Source: Welwitschia mirabilis (taxonomy: Eukaryota > Gnetophyta > Gnetopsida > Welwitschiales). Taken from it: 50,738 nt of DNA. Positions 1-9,986 of this stretch are shown here, piece after piece; the first letter of the stretch is position 1, and each line of letters opens with the position of its first letter. Location: NCBI GenBank assembly GCA_051453625.1, contig JBOZIK010000001.1, positions 63,571,640 to 63,622,377 on the forward strand, given 5' to 3'. The notes under the pieces were generated by a model. The model did no database searches. It was not told the origin of the DNA and saw only the letters and a list, made by a program, of their open reading frames with translations. The translations under genes were made by a program, and so were the position numbers.

Positions 1-700
1 ATACGAGGTTAAAGGCGGCTGAGTGTTAAAAGGTGCTGCATATTGGGAGCGGCTTGTGTGCTAACACGGCGGAGGTGTCCCCGCTGGCCAAGCGTGGTTT
101 GGAGTGCAGGCGACGGGGAGTTAAGGAGGGGACTGTGGTAGGATGTGTCAGCGGAGCAGGAAGGGGTGTCCAACGTGAACACGAGCTGGCAGCTGATGGA
201 GCTCATAGGATGTGCATGGGACCGTGGAGCGTCAGAAGGAGATGAAACCAAGGAATTCTCGTTTAACAGGCCTGATCTGCCTCAGGAGGAGTAAACACAC
301 GGAATGAGACTGGTCAAGGGTGGTGCTGAACCTCTATAGCTGCAGTCAACTCTTGGGTACCACGTGGAAAGCCTGTGCACGATAAAGAAAGGACTGCGAG
401 GTTTTCCTTGGGCAGCTGAGGGGAATAGGCTAAACAGCTTTCTATCGCCTATTAAATAAGGTGTATAAATGAAATGCACACCACAAGTTTAAAATGTGTA
501 TGTGATATGTTATCACCCTAACGCACGCAATACACAAATTTAATACGACTGAGGAAGCAGTTTAACTTCTTCAAGTAGAGGGTGGTTAACCATGTAAACA
601 AGGCAGCAGGTGGGTTGAACAGCCTATGGATAACGATAGCAGTAGTGCAGACTCGTGGAGCATGTGGAAGGCAAAGGTTGGATGGAAACTCACCCTTTTA
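1..700. other. CpG-rich, GC-rich segment of unknown identity
   Basis: The first 300-450 bases have a much higher GC content than the rest of the window and carry many CG dinucleotides (for example GGCGGC, CACGGCGG, GGCGACGGGG), while CG is scarce elsewhere. A short open frame on the plus strand (33-245, 70 codons) and one on the minus strand (9-251) overlap each other and resemble no family I know, so neither is called as a gene. It could be the edge of a young LTR or other transposon not yet decayed by cytosine deamination, an unmethylated gene border, or a join artefact at the scaffold end. GC falls off gradually toward 700. Confidence 0.45.
361..470 (+). promoter_or_regulatory. candidate plus-strand promoter: G-box and TATA
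   Basis: A CACGTG G-box core lies at 361-366 and a TATAAAT box at 464-470 on the plus strand, about 100 bp apart and inside the GC-rich segment. This arrangement fits a plant promoter or an LTR U3 region. No coding sequence follows, so the function is inference only. Confidence 0.25.
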
Positions 701-1999
701 ACTCCCTCTATAGAACATTGCAATCCCAATAATCACACATGTTGTTAAAACTTGGCGGTATTGCTCATAAATTGGCTACTAACTTTTATGTGGATTAATG
801 GTAGTGGATGATTCCCTTCTTAATATTTATAAGGTAAGATAATAAAAGAAGGGGATGAATCTATAAATGCATCACTCACTCTAAGTGCAAGGATGAGGAG
901 TGATCTTAAGACCTATTGTTTAACTAATACTTATCTTACCTATGGGACCACTACTCTACTTGGAGTGATTTTTTATAAGGATTGCATTATGCTTAAGGAT
1001 TGTTAAGGGTTTCTTACTCTAGTATGTGGTAATAGGTTTAAGTAGGAGATGAGCAATTTTTATATAAAAATAAAGTGACCTCTATATAATCATGCAATAA
1101 GTATAGAAATAAAAGCTGAAAAGAGCAGGAGCCCATAAGGAAACTGATCTCAGCCGAGTAAACAATGCGTTATAAGAACTAAATAATACAATGATTAGGA
1201 GCTCACAAATTGATTATCTAGTTAGCTAAACATGATACTTTAATAGGTGAGAACCTCGATAAATTATAATTGGTAATTCACATGACTATGTCATTACGAT
1301 TGATTTTAGCAATAACTAAAGGACAATTGCAAGTGCACAAAAGCATTAAAATCTTTACAATAAAAGGAAAACTAATACATATATGTGAGTACACAAGAGA
1401 CAATGAAACCCTATATCTTTAACATAAATTTAGGTGGGAAACATCATTATATCAAATCCATATGAAACTCATAAGTAAGATGATAACATCAAGACAATGA
1501 AGCATTAACATCAAGTCAGCAAGTGCTACTGAATTTAAGTTTTTACAAATCTCCAATAGATGACAACTATATAATACATGGGTAACATGTAGTATCGACA
1601 CAGCCACCAGTTCTTCTCTACATCCTCGCATGCAATATTTTCTACACAAGCACTGGTGGTGTGAGAACTGTAATGTACTACAGTTCCCAGTATGGCCCAT
1701 GACAAGGAATGGATTCGAAAGAAAGATTTCCAAGTTAAGATAAGATTCTACAAACAAGATACATGACTAAGACCATCATCAATTCTTATTATCTTGTTTA
1801 TAGTTATCCAATTTCACTTAAGTAATCCACCATGCACCCTACAAGGAAGGGGGTAAAATCATAAAGGTGTAAACAATCTCCCCTTTTTGGCCTTGGTGGT
1901 CTGGTCCCATCAGTTTAGGACTCCCAACAGAAAGTTACACTCTCTGAAGTCCATACATGTGTTTACCCTTGCCACTCTTATATTCTTAATTTAATTCAC
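701..1999. other. no gene or repeat recognised
   Basis: AT-rich sequence without a convincing reading frame. A 101-codon minus-strand frame at 1,452-1,757 is the longest, but it is rich in Leu, Cys, His and Ile, has no recognisable motif and may be chance. CG dinucleotides (for example at 1,141-1,170) are somewhat more frequent than further right, so this part may be less decayed. Confidence 0.4.
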
Positions 2000-2900
2000 A
2001 TTGGTCAATGATCATTCAAGATCTCAAGTATAAGTCTTACAAAGGGGCCAGTCAAGAAGGACACATGATAAGTTATCGACAAATCACTAAAAATATTACA
2101 AGGTGTTGACAACTCAGACTCACAAGGGCTCATACAAAATAGACACAAGAGATACAAAGTTTATAAGATTACTTGACACATCGAAATACATACACAAGCA
2201 TATAAGTCATAATACATCCTTCAATTTTACATATACAAGAACTAGCAAGATATGCAAGAATTAAAAGAGAGAGGTTGTGGATCACACTTGTCCTTAACGA
2301 AGTCCAACATACTTATAGAGGTAATCAAGCTCCACATGATCAGGTCACAAGGTAAACTCCTATGACTCTAATGGCAAAGGGGAATCAAGTATTTATAACA
2401 TAAGACTAACAGTACGACTGACAATAGGAATGAGATTTCTATAAGAGGTTTAAGATCCCTTAACCCTTCCTTTCCATGTCATGCCACTAGGTGTAAACAA
2501 TAACATAATAATATCTACTAATTAAATTAAACTGCATAAAATAAAATAACATGAGCATTACATATCATAACTCCTTCATAAGTAAACATGCTTGAAAGAA
2601 TAAATATATCAAATTGTAGATGATTTCCAAGATAACTCAAAATATCCAATGTTAAACTGCATTTTTAAAAGTCTAACATGTATTAAGAAATCTGGTCGTT
2701 AATTTCATCAAACAGAAAATCATGCATAGTCAATATTAAACTTCAAAATAACTAAGCTTAAGAGCTCCCAAACAATTCAAATTGTAACAAATAAAACTCA
2801 TGCATAAGCAATAAAATTCATAGTTAACTCAATCTATTAATCAATCAACTAGAGGAAATAACTATAACTTTACCTTTTAATAGAGTCTAAAATAATTAAT
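2000..2900 (-). repeat. degenerate LTR-like sequence, probably Del/Tekay-like
   Basis: This stretch resembles parts of the LTR at 14,671-16,269 in the same order. Both have an 'AAGCTC' then 'GGCAAAGG'-type segment, then a TATTTATA box read on the minus strand (left copy near 2,390), then an identical GCCACTAGGTG (2,486 on the left, about 15,964 on the right). Both outer edges are unclear. It may be the 3' LTR of the same minus-strand element, with element 1 nested inside, or a separate related LTR. Identity in the matching pieces is modest. Confidence 0.35.
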
Positions 2901-4457
2901 CTTGTAATTACCTAATTTAACTATTACTTTTATCTTAAGATTATTATTTTTACATAATTTTAAAACTAGGCTTATTTGATTATTTAATTTTTCTAATATT
3001 AATGACTTATCTAAATGACTAGAAAGCTTTCTAATGTTGTGAAGAATTTGGATGTAACACCCACTTACCTATGTTCACCACCTTGATCAACTACAAAATG
3101 AGCATAGGCTACCCTTGAAGGGCTCAAAGTTTAGAACAGTAGCATCTACAAAAATTTCAAACCATTTTTCTTAATGAGTGTTGCCTTGAAAATATGAATG
3201 AATACTATGACATGTGAAGTAGTAGTAGCACTTAAGATGGAATACCATAGATGGCTTGAGAAGCATCATAGACATATGTATAATTAAGGGTAGCAATGCA
3301 AAAGCATCTTTCAAACAACGATCTTAAGCATTTTTTTTTTGCAACTACATTACTCATTATGATGAGCTTCATTAATTAAAAAAAACATTTGTCATCAAAT
3401 CGAATGTCTTCTATCTAGTGTCCAAAATATGGAATACAACCATAGAGCATTGTTTCATGTTGATGAGTAGATTTTACCCCTTAAAACTTCTCAGGGTTAT
3501 ACAAAACTCTTTATTTACTTCAAATTGCTTATAGTAACCTAACTAGCATTCATTGAAAATAAATTAAATACTAAACACAACATACAATGATGATAAAGTA
3601 GAGATTAGTATCATTTACTTCATTCAAACTTTTCTATAATAATCATCATCATGTGTTTATCTTATTACTTAGTTTTCGAGGGCATCATGGTTTTGTGGCA
3701 CTTGCAAGAAAGCCGCCTTCCTTCGTTCTGAACTATAGGTAAAGTCTCTGATTTTATGTTTTTATTAAGAAGATCTTAAAAGAAAAGAAATTATTTTTAT
3801 TAGAGTCTTCATAGTACATTTTAAAATACTGGATAACCTATGTTTCAAAGTTCTACACTGGTTTTCATAACAAAACATGGTGATATTTCTATGGAGCTAT
3901 GAATGGTGTAAAATTTTAAGGGTTTGAGGAAATACAAGGTTATTAAGAATAGATCCATCTCTTTCTTTACATGAAATGTAAGAGCTATTACATAGCCTAA
4001 AAAGGAAGTTAAGAGTAGAAGAAAATATGTAAGATATGTTAAAGAAACCAAATGATTTTTCTTACTATCATTTCATCTCGAAACTACCTTGTCTTATTGT
4101 AAAAATGTAAACACATTTCTTTCTTTCTTTCTTTAGCATCGGCTTTATTATCTCTACATCCATCTCCTAGTTTCTCATCAGTCTCATAGGTTTTATCTTG
4201 AAAACATTCTTTAACAAGGACATGACAAAAGCTACTTCCATTTAAATTTTTCCTTTGTACAGAAGGCTTCAAAAGTTGCCTCCAGGATCTCCGAAACTGC
4301 CTATAGTTGACTACCTATTTCTAGTCAGGAAAGATCTCATAAAAATTTCACAAGATTTATGATTAAGCATGGTTCTCTTATTAGACTTTAGTTGGAACCA
4401 GGACTATTGTTATTACTTTCTTGCTTTTAATGGTAAAGGAAATACTTAAGAAAGAGG
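2901..4457. other. unassigned AT-rich sequence
   Basis: No reading frame or repeat family is recognised. A short (TTTC)n run lies at about 4,117-4,134. 'GGATGTAACACCC' near 3,052 resembles a common LTR terminus, but no partner terminus or primer site was found beside it. The right end is the host side of the element 1 insertion. Confidence 0.4.
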
Positions 4458-4462
4458 ATGAG
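4458..4462. repeat. target-site duplication ATGAG, left copy
   Basis: ATGAG directly precedes the left LTR and is repeated exactly at 13,302-13,306, just after the right LTR. A 5 bp duplication is the normal size for Ty3/gypsy integration. Confidence 0.85.
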
Positions 4463-5705
4463 TATTGTGGTGTGAATTTATGTAATCCTGAAGTCCTTTA
4501 GGTAAACCTATAAATAAAATAACTTATAAAAAAAACACATGCTAGTATAGAAAAAAGTTCACTAGAATGTCATAATCCCAATAAAGGCACTAGGCTCAGA
4601 GTTAGAAAATTAATTTCCAATAATTTCTTTAGTCTTTATCTTTTAGTAACTGAAAGGAAATATAGTAAATGCAATGCAGTGCAAGTGAATGAAAATGAAA
4701 TGCAAATGAAAATGGAATGAATTCTATTGGTTTCTAATTCTTCTATTACAAGAACTAGATTCTCTATAATTTAGATCAATTAAGAAGAGTACTCAACTTA
4801 TTCCTAACCAACATAAACTATGAGGTATAACAAATAGAATATTATGTGTAATAAGGAAAGAAAATGGAATAACAATGTAAATCTAAACTAACCAAAGTTA
4901 ACCTTAACAAAGGTTTCTCTTATGATCTAAATAAATCACAGAACTATCACTTAACTATAATCAACTTAAACTATAAGGGACACACACAGAATTGGAATGA
5001 AAAGAGAAATTGTATTAATTCAAAAATCTTTACATCCACTTATAACAAGATAGTAACACCTTAATGGAAGAGACTTAATCTAACACCAAGGAAACTCCTT
5101 TTGTTAGATAGGGGATGGATTTCTTATCCTTCAATCTTCTATCACAAGCATATCAAGTACAAAAGATGAATTAAAACTGAGGACAAGAATGGGTATTTAT
5201 AGTTTTACATTGAAAGTTCTAGAAACATAACCCTAAAAATCGAAAAGAAAATCCTAGCAGCCCAATTGGGGTGCATTACCCCATTATAAGATAATTTAGT
5301 CCTTCTTATATAAAATAGTTGTCATCTTAACTATCACGGGGATGAAAATAGGGACAATGCCCCTTAACAATAGATAAGTAATCAGCTTCCAGCAGCACAA
5401 TCGATCCCACAGTTGGCTTGCAAATGTTTCATCGTCACTCATGTCATGGGAACAACAATGGGGACAACACCCTTGCAAAGATTCTTAGGTAAAGTAAATC
5501 ATCCTTTTTTTATCATTAATCTTCCTCCAATATACTAAGTACTAGAACATGCCTAAAATGCTGCCAATTATACCTAGAATTATGTGTTTTTATAATCATC
5601 TCATTGATTCTCTATAATTATCAGAATTACATCCAAACCCATATAAATATCCTATAAAATCACTCCAAATACACCATTAAATTCATACAAATTGGTATTG
5701 TAACA
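4463..5705 (-). repeat. element 1 3' LTR
   Basis: This is a direct repeat of 12,062-13,301, alignable from end to end. Shared landmarks are 'ACACATGCTAGTATAG', 'GTCATAATCCCAAT', 'GCAAATGAAAATGGAATGAA', the TATA region and 'TTGGTATTGTAACA' at the inner edge. The outer terminus reads TA instead of TG, one transition. The length is 1,243 bp. Confidence 0.88.
5193..5202 (-). promoter_or_regulatory. LTR TATA box, element 1 3' LTR
   Basis: The minus strand reads CTATAAATAC preceded by 'CAATGTAAAA'. The same arrangement occurs in the 5' LTR (12,791-12,800) and in the plus-strand LTR of element 2 (43,760-43,769). Conservation in three LTRs supports it as the core promoter. Confidence 0.65.
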
Positions 5706-5878
5706 TAGCCTTCTGCTTATCCCTATCAGTTTCTAACAAAGTAAGTGATCAACTATATTATAAGCCAATTTGACTAAGATAACAAGCAACTAGAAAAATG
5801 GAATTTAAGTTAACTTTTATCATGTAGGAATAAACAACAAAAATCTATTAATTGATATAATTACTAATTTATTCATAA

Positions 5879-5978
5879 NNNNNNNNNNNNNNNNNNNNNN
5901 NNNNNNNNNNNNNNNNNNNNNNNNNNNNNNNNNNNNNNNNNNNNNNNNNNNNNNNNNNNNNNNNNNNNNNNNNNNNNN
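5879..5978. other. assembly gap of 100 N
   Basis: Exactly 100 N, a common placeholder length, so the true size is unknown. It separates two diverged copies of the same U3-containing segment. Confidence 0.95.
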
Positions 5979-6690
5979 TAAGTGGGGTGAATGACCCCAT
6001 TACAAGATAATTCAGCCCTTCTTATATAAAATAGTTATTGTTCTGACTGTCATGGGGATGACACTAGAGATAAAGACCCATAAAGATAAATAATTCAATA
6101 GCTATTGGCTCTGCAATCAGCCTAGTAGTTGGCTCTAATAGTGTTATCATACCTCATATCATGGGGATAACAATAGAGATGACACCTCCATAGAAAAGGG
6201 TGCTTCACTAGCTTCAACCTCCAATCCATGTTGCTATTGTAACAAGTAAGTATAGTGTTGTTGTCCCCTATATTGTTGGGATGATGGTAAGGATGACATC
6301 CTTCCAAAGCTTCTCAAGTAAAGTGAATTAGCCTTCTTCATCATTAGTCTTCCTTGAACATGCTAAGTACTAGAACATGCCTGAAATGCCTCCATTATGA
6401 TAAGAATTATGTGTTTCCATGATCATCCTATCTAATCTCCATAATCAGTAGAATTACATCTAAACTTGTATAAATTTCCTATAGAATTACTCCAAATACA
6501 TCATCGAATTCCTATAATTTGGCATCATAACATAGCCCTCTACTTAGCCTTGTCAGTCTCGGACAAAGTGAGTGATCAACTATATTATGAGCCAATTTGA
6601 CTAAGATAATCATGAAATGGAATTTGAGTTCAATTTTATCATGTAGGACTAGATGATAAAATTCCTTATCTGATACAATTATTATTATAG
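5979..6690 (-). repeat. second, partial LTR copy plus adjoining internal sequence
   Basis: This segment repeats about 5,265-5,878. The LTR part runs to 6,532 ('GGCATCATAACA' at the LTR edge), followed by the same internal end found after 5,705 ('AGTGATCAACTATATTATGA', 'GCCAATTTGACTAAGATAA'). The two copies differ at many positions, so a simple assembly duplication is unlikely. Element 1 therefore carries a tandemly repeated U3 plus polypurine-tract segment. Confidence 0.75.
6533..6560 (-). other. polypurine tract next to the 3' LTR
   Basis: Read on the minus strand, 'GCTAAGTAGAGGGCTA' directly precedes the LTR start TGTTATG. The equivalent sites are 5,706-5,733 ('ATAAGCAGAAGGCTA') and, in element 2, 43,235-43,252 ('GCTAAGTAGGGAACTA'). 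The position and purine bias fit the plus-strand primer for reverse transcription. Confidence 0.55.
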
Positions 6691-8049
6691 TCATAATCCC
6701 CCTACTTAAACACATCACAATAGACTAAATGAATGTCATACACATAAACAAATTGTAAAATGTAATAATGATAGTTTAGAAAATGATAATATGTATAATA
6801 ATTCGAGAAAGTAATGCTGAAACTGATGTGTAATACTTAAATATAAAAGAATGATGCATGAAAAGTTCATTAATGTTACAAGGGGAAGATAAAATAGTAA
6901 TCATGGCATTTATTTTCTTTAGATAATCTGCAACACAGCTATTGGAAAATTAGCAAGTATGCTACTGTGCTTCTGCTAAATAAAGTCTATAAAAGGTATT
7001 CAAGTAACATGAAATCATATCCAAACAAGTCATCATAAATATGTATCATAAAAGTTCAAAATAATCCTTTTAAATTTAAAAAATATAAATTTTTGTTTAA
7101 TATCTTCGAAGAAAGCTTAGAGAGGTGTTCTATCCCCCCCACAAGGAAAGTAAGATGTCCAAGATTATCCAAGATAATAAGGATTACTGTTGTCCTATCT
7201 ATTATGGGAACAACAAACATGAGACAATGATGTTTGAAATGAGATATTTGAATAGGTTATGAAAAATCCAAAAAATTCTGATAGTAAGCAAGTAGTTAAA
7301 AAGCAACCAAAAAATAGAAGGAAGGTAGAAAGTAAAGAATTTAACTTGAAAAACATGATCATGGGAAAAGAAACATAGGAGACCATAATAACATATGAAG
7401 TAGAAGGAAGCAATGCTCAAAAGGACTTCTTAAATGTATCCCAAACTCCATGAGTACTCAAGATGTTGTGAGTGGATGTATGTAAAACCAAAAACAAATA
7501 GAAAAACAATATTATAAAACAAAAGAAACACATCAATCAAAGTAAAAGGAAGGCATCAAAGTAAAGTGTGTAAAAGAAAAAACAACCTTATAAAGAAAAA
7601 CTAGGAGTAAAAATAAAAAGACAACTAGAAAACGACTAATTGATCAAGTTCCAATTATTGTATAGAAAAAGATATGTAAATGAGTTTCAAAATCCAAATA
7701 AAATAATTAAGAAAACCATAATAAAAATGATTAACTAGGAACATGAAGAAGATTTCTGACCTACACAAAATTCCATCCTACCAAGATTCCTTGGAAGAAA
7801 TCAAAAAATCACCTGATAATGATGCATGACATAATATAAAAATTCATAAAGCTCCATTCGAATAAGCAATGATGATGTCAAGTATGTTTAATGTTATCAA
7901 ACAATAAATGATGAGATAAAAGGTTGTCTAAAACAGGAACTTACAAGCTCGTATCTTAAAACAATACTAGAATCCAAACAAGTAAAGTGATCATGTGGAA
8001 TTACTATAAATAAATAAATAAAATGGGTCTAGAAAACAAGTAATTTATT
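6691..8049 (-). other. element 1 internal 3' region, non-coding
   Basis: Element interior between the post-pol block and the 3' LTR. Its length, about 1.4-1.5 kb, resembles the matching region of element 2 (41,576-43,252). It holds no convincing frame on the minus strand. The two overlapping short frames near 7,195-7,420 are hydrophobic and match nothing known. One copy of the 'ATGGGAACAACAAACATGAG' dyad-type motif lies at about 7,203-7,222. Confidence 0.55.
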
Positions 8050-8260
8050 TAATGATACCAGGGACATCACTGATCTTATGGGCTCTAAGTACCATTTGTA
8101 TTTTACCATGATGAGGAGAGTGTAACCACTATATAGGAGTAAGAACCCACATAGCATGGCCAACTGATCCCCCAATGGAGTTCCCATAGTTACCATATTG
8201 AACTGCTAAAGGCTTCTCTTGGGAATATTCCTAGTGCTCTTACAATAGAACATCATAGGA
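8050..8260 (-). other. conserved post-pol block, element 1 copy
   Basis: On the minus strand it reads in order: 'GAGCACTAGGAATATTCCCA', 'GCCTTTAGCAGT', 'GTTGGCCATGCTATGTGGGT', 'TCTTACTCCT', then 'CACTCTCCTCATCATG'. Elements 2 (41,409-41,575) and 3 (21,066-21,255) carry the same series at the same place after pol. It is not an obvious coding frame. Its role is unknown. Confidence 0.7.
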
Positions 8261-8287
8261 ATCATGTTTTAAGATATAACATAAATA

Positions 8288-8785
8288 NNNNNNNNNNNNN
8301 NNNNNNNNNNNNNNNNNNNNNNNNNNNNNNNNNNNNNNNNNNNNNNNNNNNNNNNNNNNNNNNNNNNNNNNNNNNNNNNNNNNNNNNNNNNNNNNNNNNN
8401 NNNNNNNNNNNNNNNNNNNNNNNNNNNNNNNNNNNNNNNNNNNNNNNNNNNNNNNNNNNNNNNNNNNNNNNNNNNNNNNNNNNNNNNNNNNNNNNNNNNN
8501 NNNNNNNNNNNNNNNNNNNNNNNNNNNNNNNNNNNNNNNNNNNNNNNNNNNNNNNNNNNNNNNNNNNNNNNNNNNNNNNNNNNNNNNNNNNNNNNNNNNN
8601 NNNNNNNNNNNNNNNNNNNNNNNNNNNNNNNNNNNNNNNNNNNNNNNNNNNNNNNNNNNNNNNNNNNNNNNNNNNNNNNNNNNNNNNNNNNNNNNNNNNN
8701 NNNNNNNNNNNNNNNNNNNNNNNNNNNNNNNNNNNNNNNNNNNNNNNNNNNNNNNNNNNNNNNNNNNNNNNNNNNNNNNNNNNNN
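8288..8785. other. assembly gap of 498 N
   Basis: An unresolved gap inside element 1 that ends directly at a long TC dinucleotide run, which probably caused the break. Open frames spanning it are meaningless. Confidence 0.95.

Positions 8786-8860
<75 letters not shown>
8786..8860. repeat. (TC)n microsatellite
   Basis: About 75 bp of nearly pure TC with one interruption (TTTC), bordered on the left by an assembly gap. The real length is uncertain. Confidence 0.95.
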
Positions 8861-8864
<4 letters not shown>

Positions 8865-9199
8865 TTTTTAAGTAAATTCCACATGACCAAATACTCATAA
8901 GGATAAACATGAAGTGAGGAGATAAATAACAAGGAAGAACATGCTAAAACAATTAATTACTTAAACCATTAAAAGAGAATAAAATAATAAAGGCATCTTT
9001 CTTGAAAATGAAGTTTATAAACATATGATGCCTAAAGGTTGGATGAAGCTAATCTTATCATTTAAAATGCCAAGTAAAAACTTTTACTAATCATGATAAC
9101 TTTATAAAGTAAAACATTAGTCAATATAAAGATGTTCAAGTGATAGCATGATGTTTACCAAAAGAATTGGTTAAAGAAAAATCTAGATAATGGCAATGG
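8861..9199 (-). other. element 1 spacer between integrase tail and post-pol block
   Basis: AT-rich sequence left of the integrase remnant and right of the TC run. No motif is seen beyond its position, which matches the linker after pol in elements 2 and 3. Confidence 0.4.
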
Positions 9200-9400
9200 A
9201 AAAATCCAAGACAAGTTCTTCTATTATGTTCAAGGTTGAATCGATAGATATGTCAATGATTTTAAACTTTTCTCTATTAACTTTTGAATTTCCCAAGTGT
9301 TCAAGTTGGAGGTTTCAACTAAACCATTTTAACATGTACTTTTTCTAAAAGATAAAGACCTAATCATTGAGAAGTTCAAATAGTTATATAAAAAGTGCAC
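9200..9400 (-). pseudogene. integrase C-terminal remnant of element 1
   Basis: Read on the minus strand, the pieces 'FLYN', 'MIRSLSFRKSTC', 'NGLVETSNLNTWEIQKLIE' follow the order of the integrase C-terminal tail in element 2 (40,740-40,930: 'LLYNTQ', 'WLGSYLIKKVHFNGLVKISD', 'NTREIQKVNG'). The DNA also matches, including a shared 'GATAGAAGAACTT'-type stretch downstream. In Athila/Tat elements this tail follows the DDE core and binds DNA. The catalytic core is absent here, and an unrelated reading frame stands directly upstream. Stops interrupt the frame. The boundaries are approximate. Confidence 0.6.
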
Positions 9401-9976
9401 TCAAGTATTGTATTTTTCATCAAAATAAGGGCTAAACCAAATAGAAACTAACTGATAAAGCATAAAAGGTATGCAGTCATTTTGAAGTAAAATTAATTGG
9501 AAATAAAGAAAGTAAAATGATAAAACTATGATAGCATAATTTTTAAAATCAAAATAAGAGATAAAGAAGTGATAAATTTCATTGACCAATAACGTCTTAT
9601 GAATACACTATAAAGCATGAGTATCATTAGATAATTCATTCAAGGTACTACTCAAAGAATGGAGCCAAGAAGTTCTTAAAGGCTTTCAAGAATGTTAACT
9701 AAGATTGAGAATGTCCTTAGATTCAACTCTAAGCATGGGTTATCATCAAAAAGATAAGGCCTATTTCAATTCAAAATTATAAGATATTTCAAGTCAAACT
9801 TTTGAAAAGAAATCATTAAAATCATAAGCTAAAGTGGATTTGTTAAGAAAAGAAGGGATTTTACTTTGAGTATTACATTGGTCTTTAAAAGGGAGAGATT
9901 GAGAGATAGGAGAAATATACTCTTCAAAATTATAGATGTTATGAGAGTTAAGGAAAGGAACATGGCCTTGAGAATT
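9401..9976 (-). pseudogene. continuation of the unknown element 1 frame
   Basis: On the minus strand, after the 10 N gap, the frame resumes as 'NSQGHVPFLNSHNIYNFEEY' and continues with scattered stops to a longer open part (9,401-9,589, 62 codons, Tyr/Phe-rich). The DNA of this interval matches 25,880-26,370 in the 23-38 kb element. Landmarks are 'AAGAGATAAAGAAGTGATAAA' against 'AAGAGATGAAGAATTGATAGA', and 'GATTCAACTCTAAGCATG' against 'GATTCAACTCAAGGCATAG'. A second copy shows it is a regular part of the family and not random filler. I do not recognise the product. It occupies the place where RT, RNase H and the integrase core would normally lie. Confidence 0.5.
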
Positions 9977-9986
9977 NNNNNNNNNN
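9977..9986. other. assembly gap of 10 N
   Basis: A short placeholder gap inside the degenerate reading frame. The number of missing codons is unknown. Confidence 0.95.

Noticed and set aside
9-251. Overlapping open frames on both strands in the GC-rich start
   Set aside because: Stop codons are rare in GC-rich DNA; the two frames overlap antiparallel and neither shows a family motif.
1452-1757. 101-codon minus-strand frame
   Set aside because: Leu/Cys/His-rich with no domain, no splice or promoter context, and no copy elsewhere in the window.
3050-3070. GGATGTAACACCC as an LTR terminus
   Set aside because: No primer site, purine tract, partner end or target duplication could be found beside it.
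5296-5478. Minus-strand frames in the LTRs (also 6,122-6,307)
   Set aside because: They fall in LTR U3 sequence; the Cys/His-rich peptide comes from the repeated dyad motif and is not kept in the other LTR.
8240-8932. Long minus-strand open frames with Arg-Glu repeats
   Set aside because: They are created by the TC microsatellite and by reading through 498 N; they are not genes.
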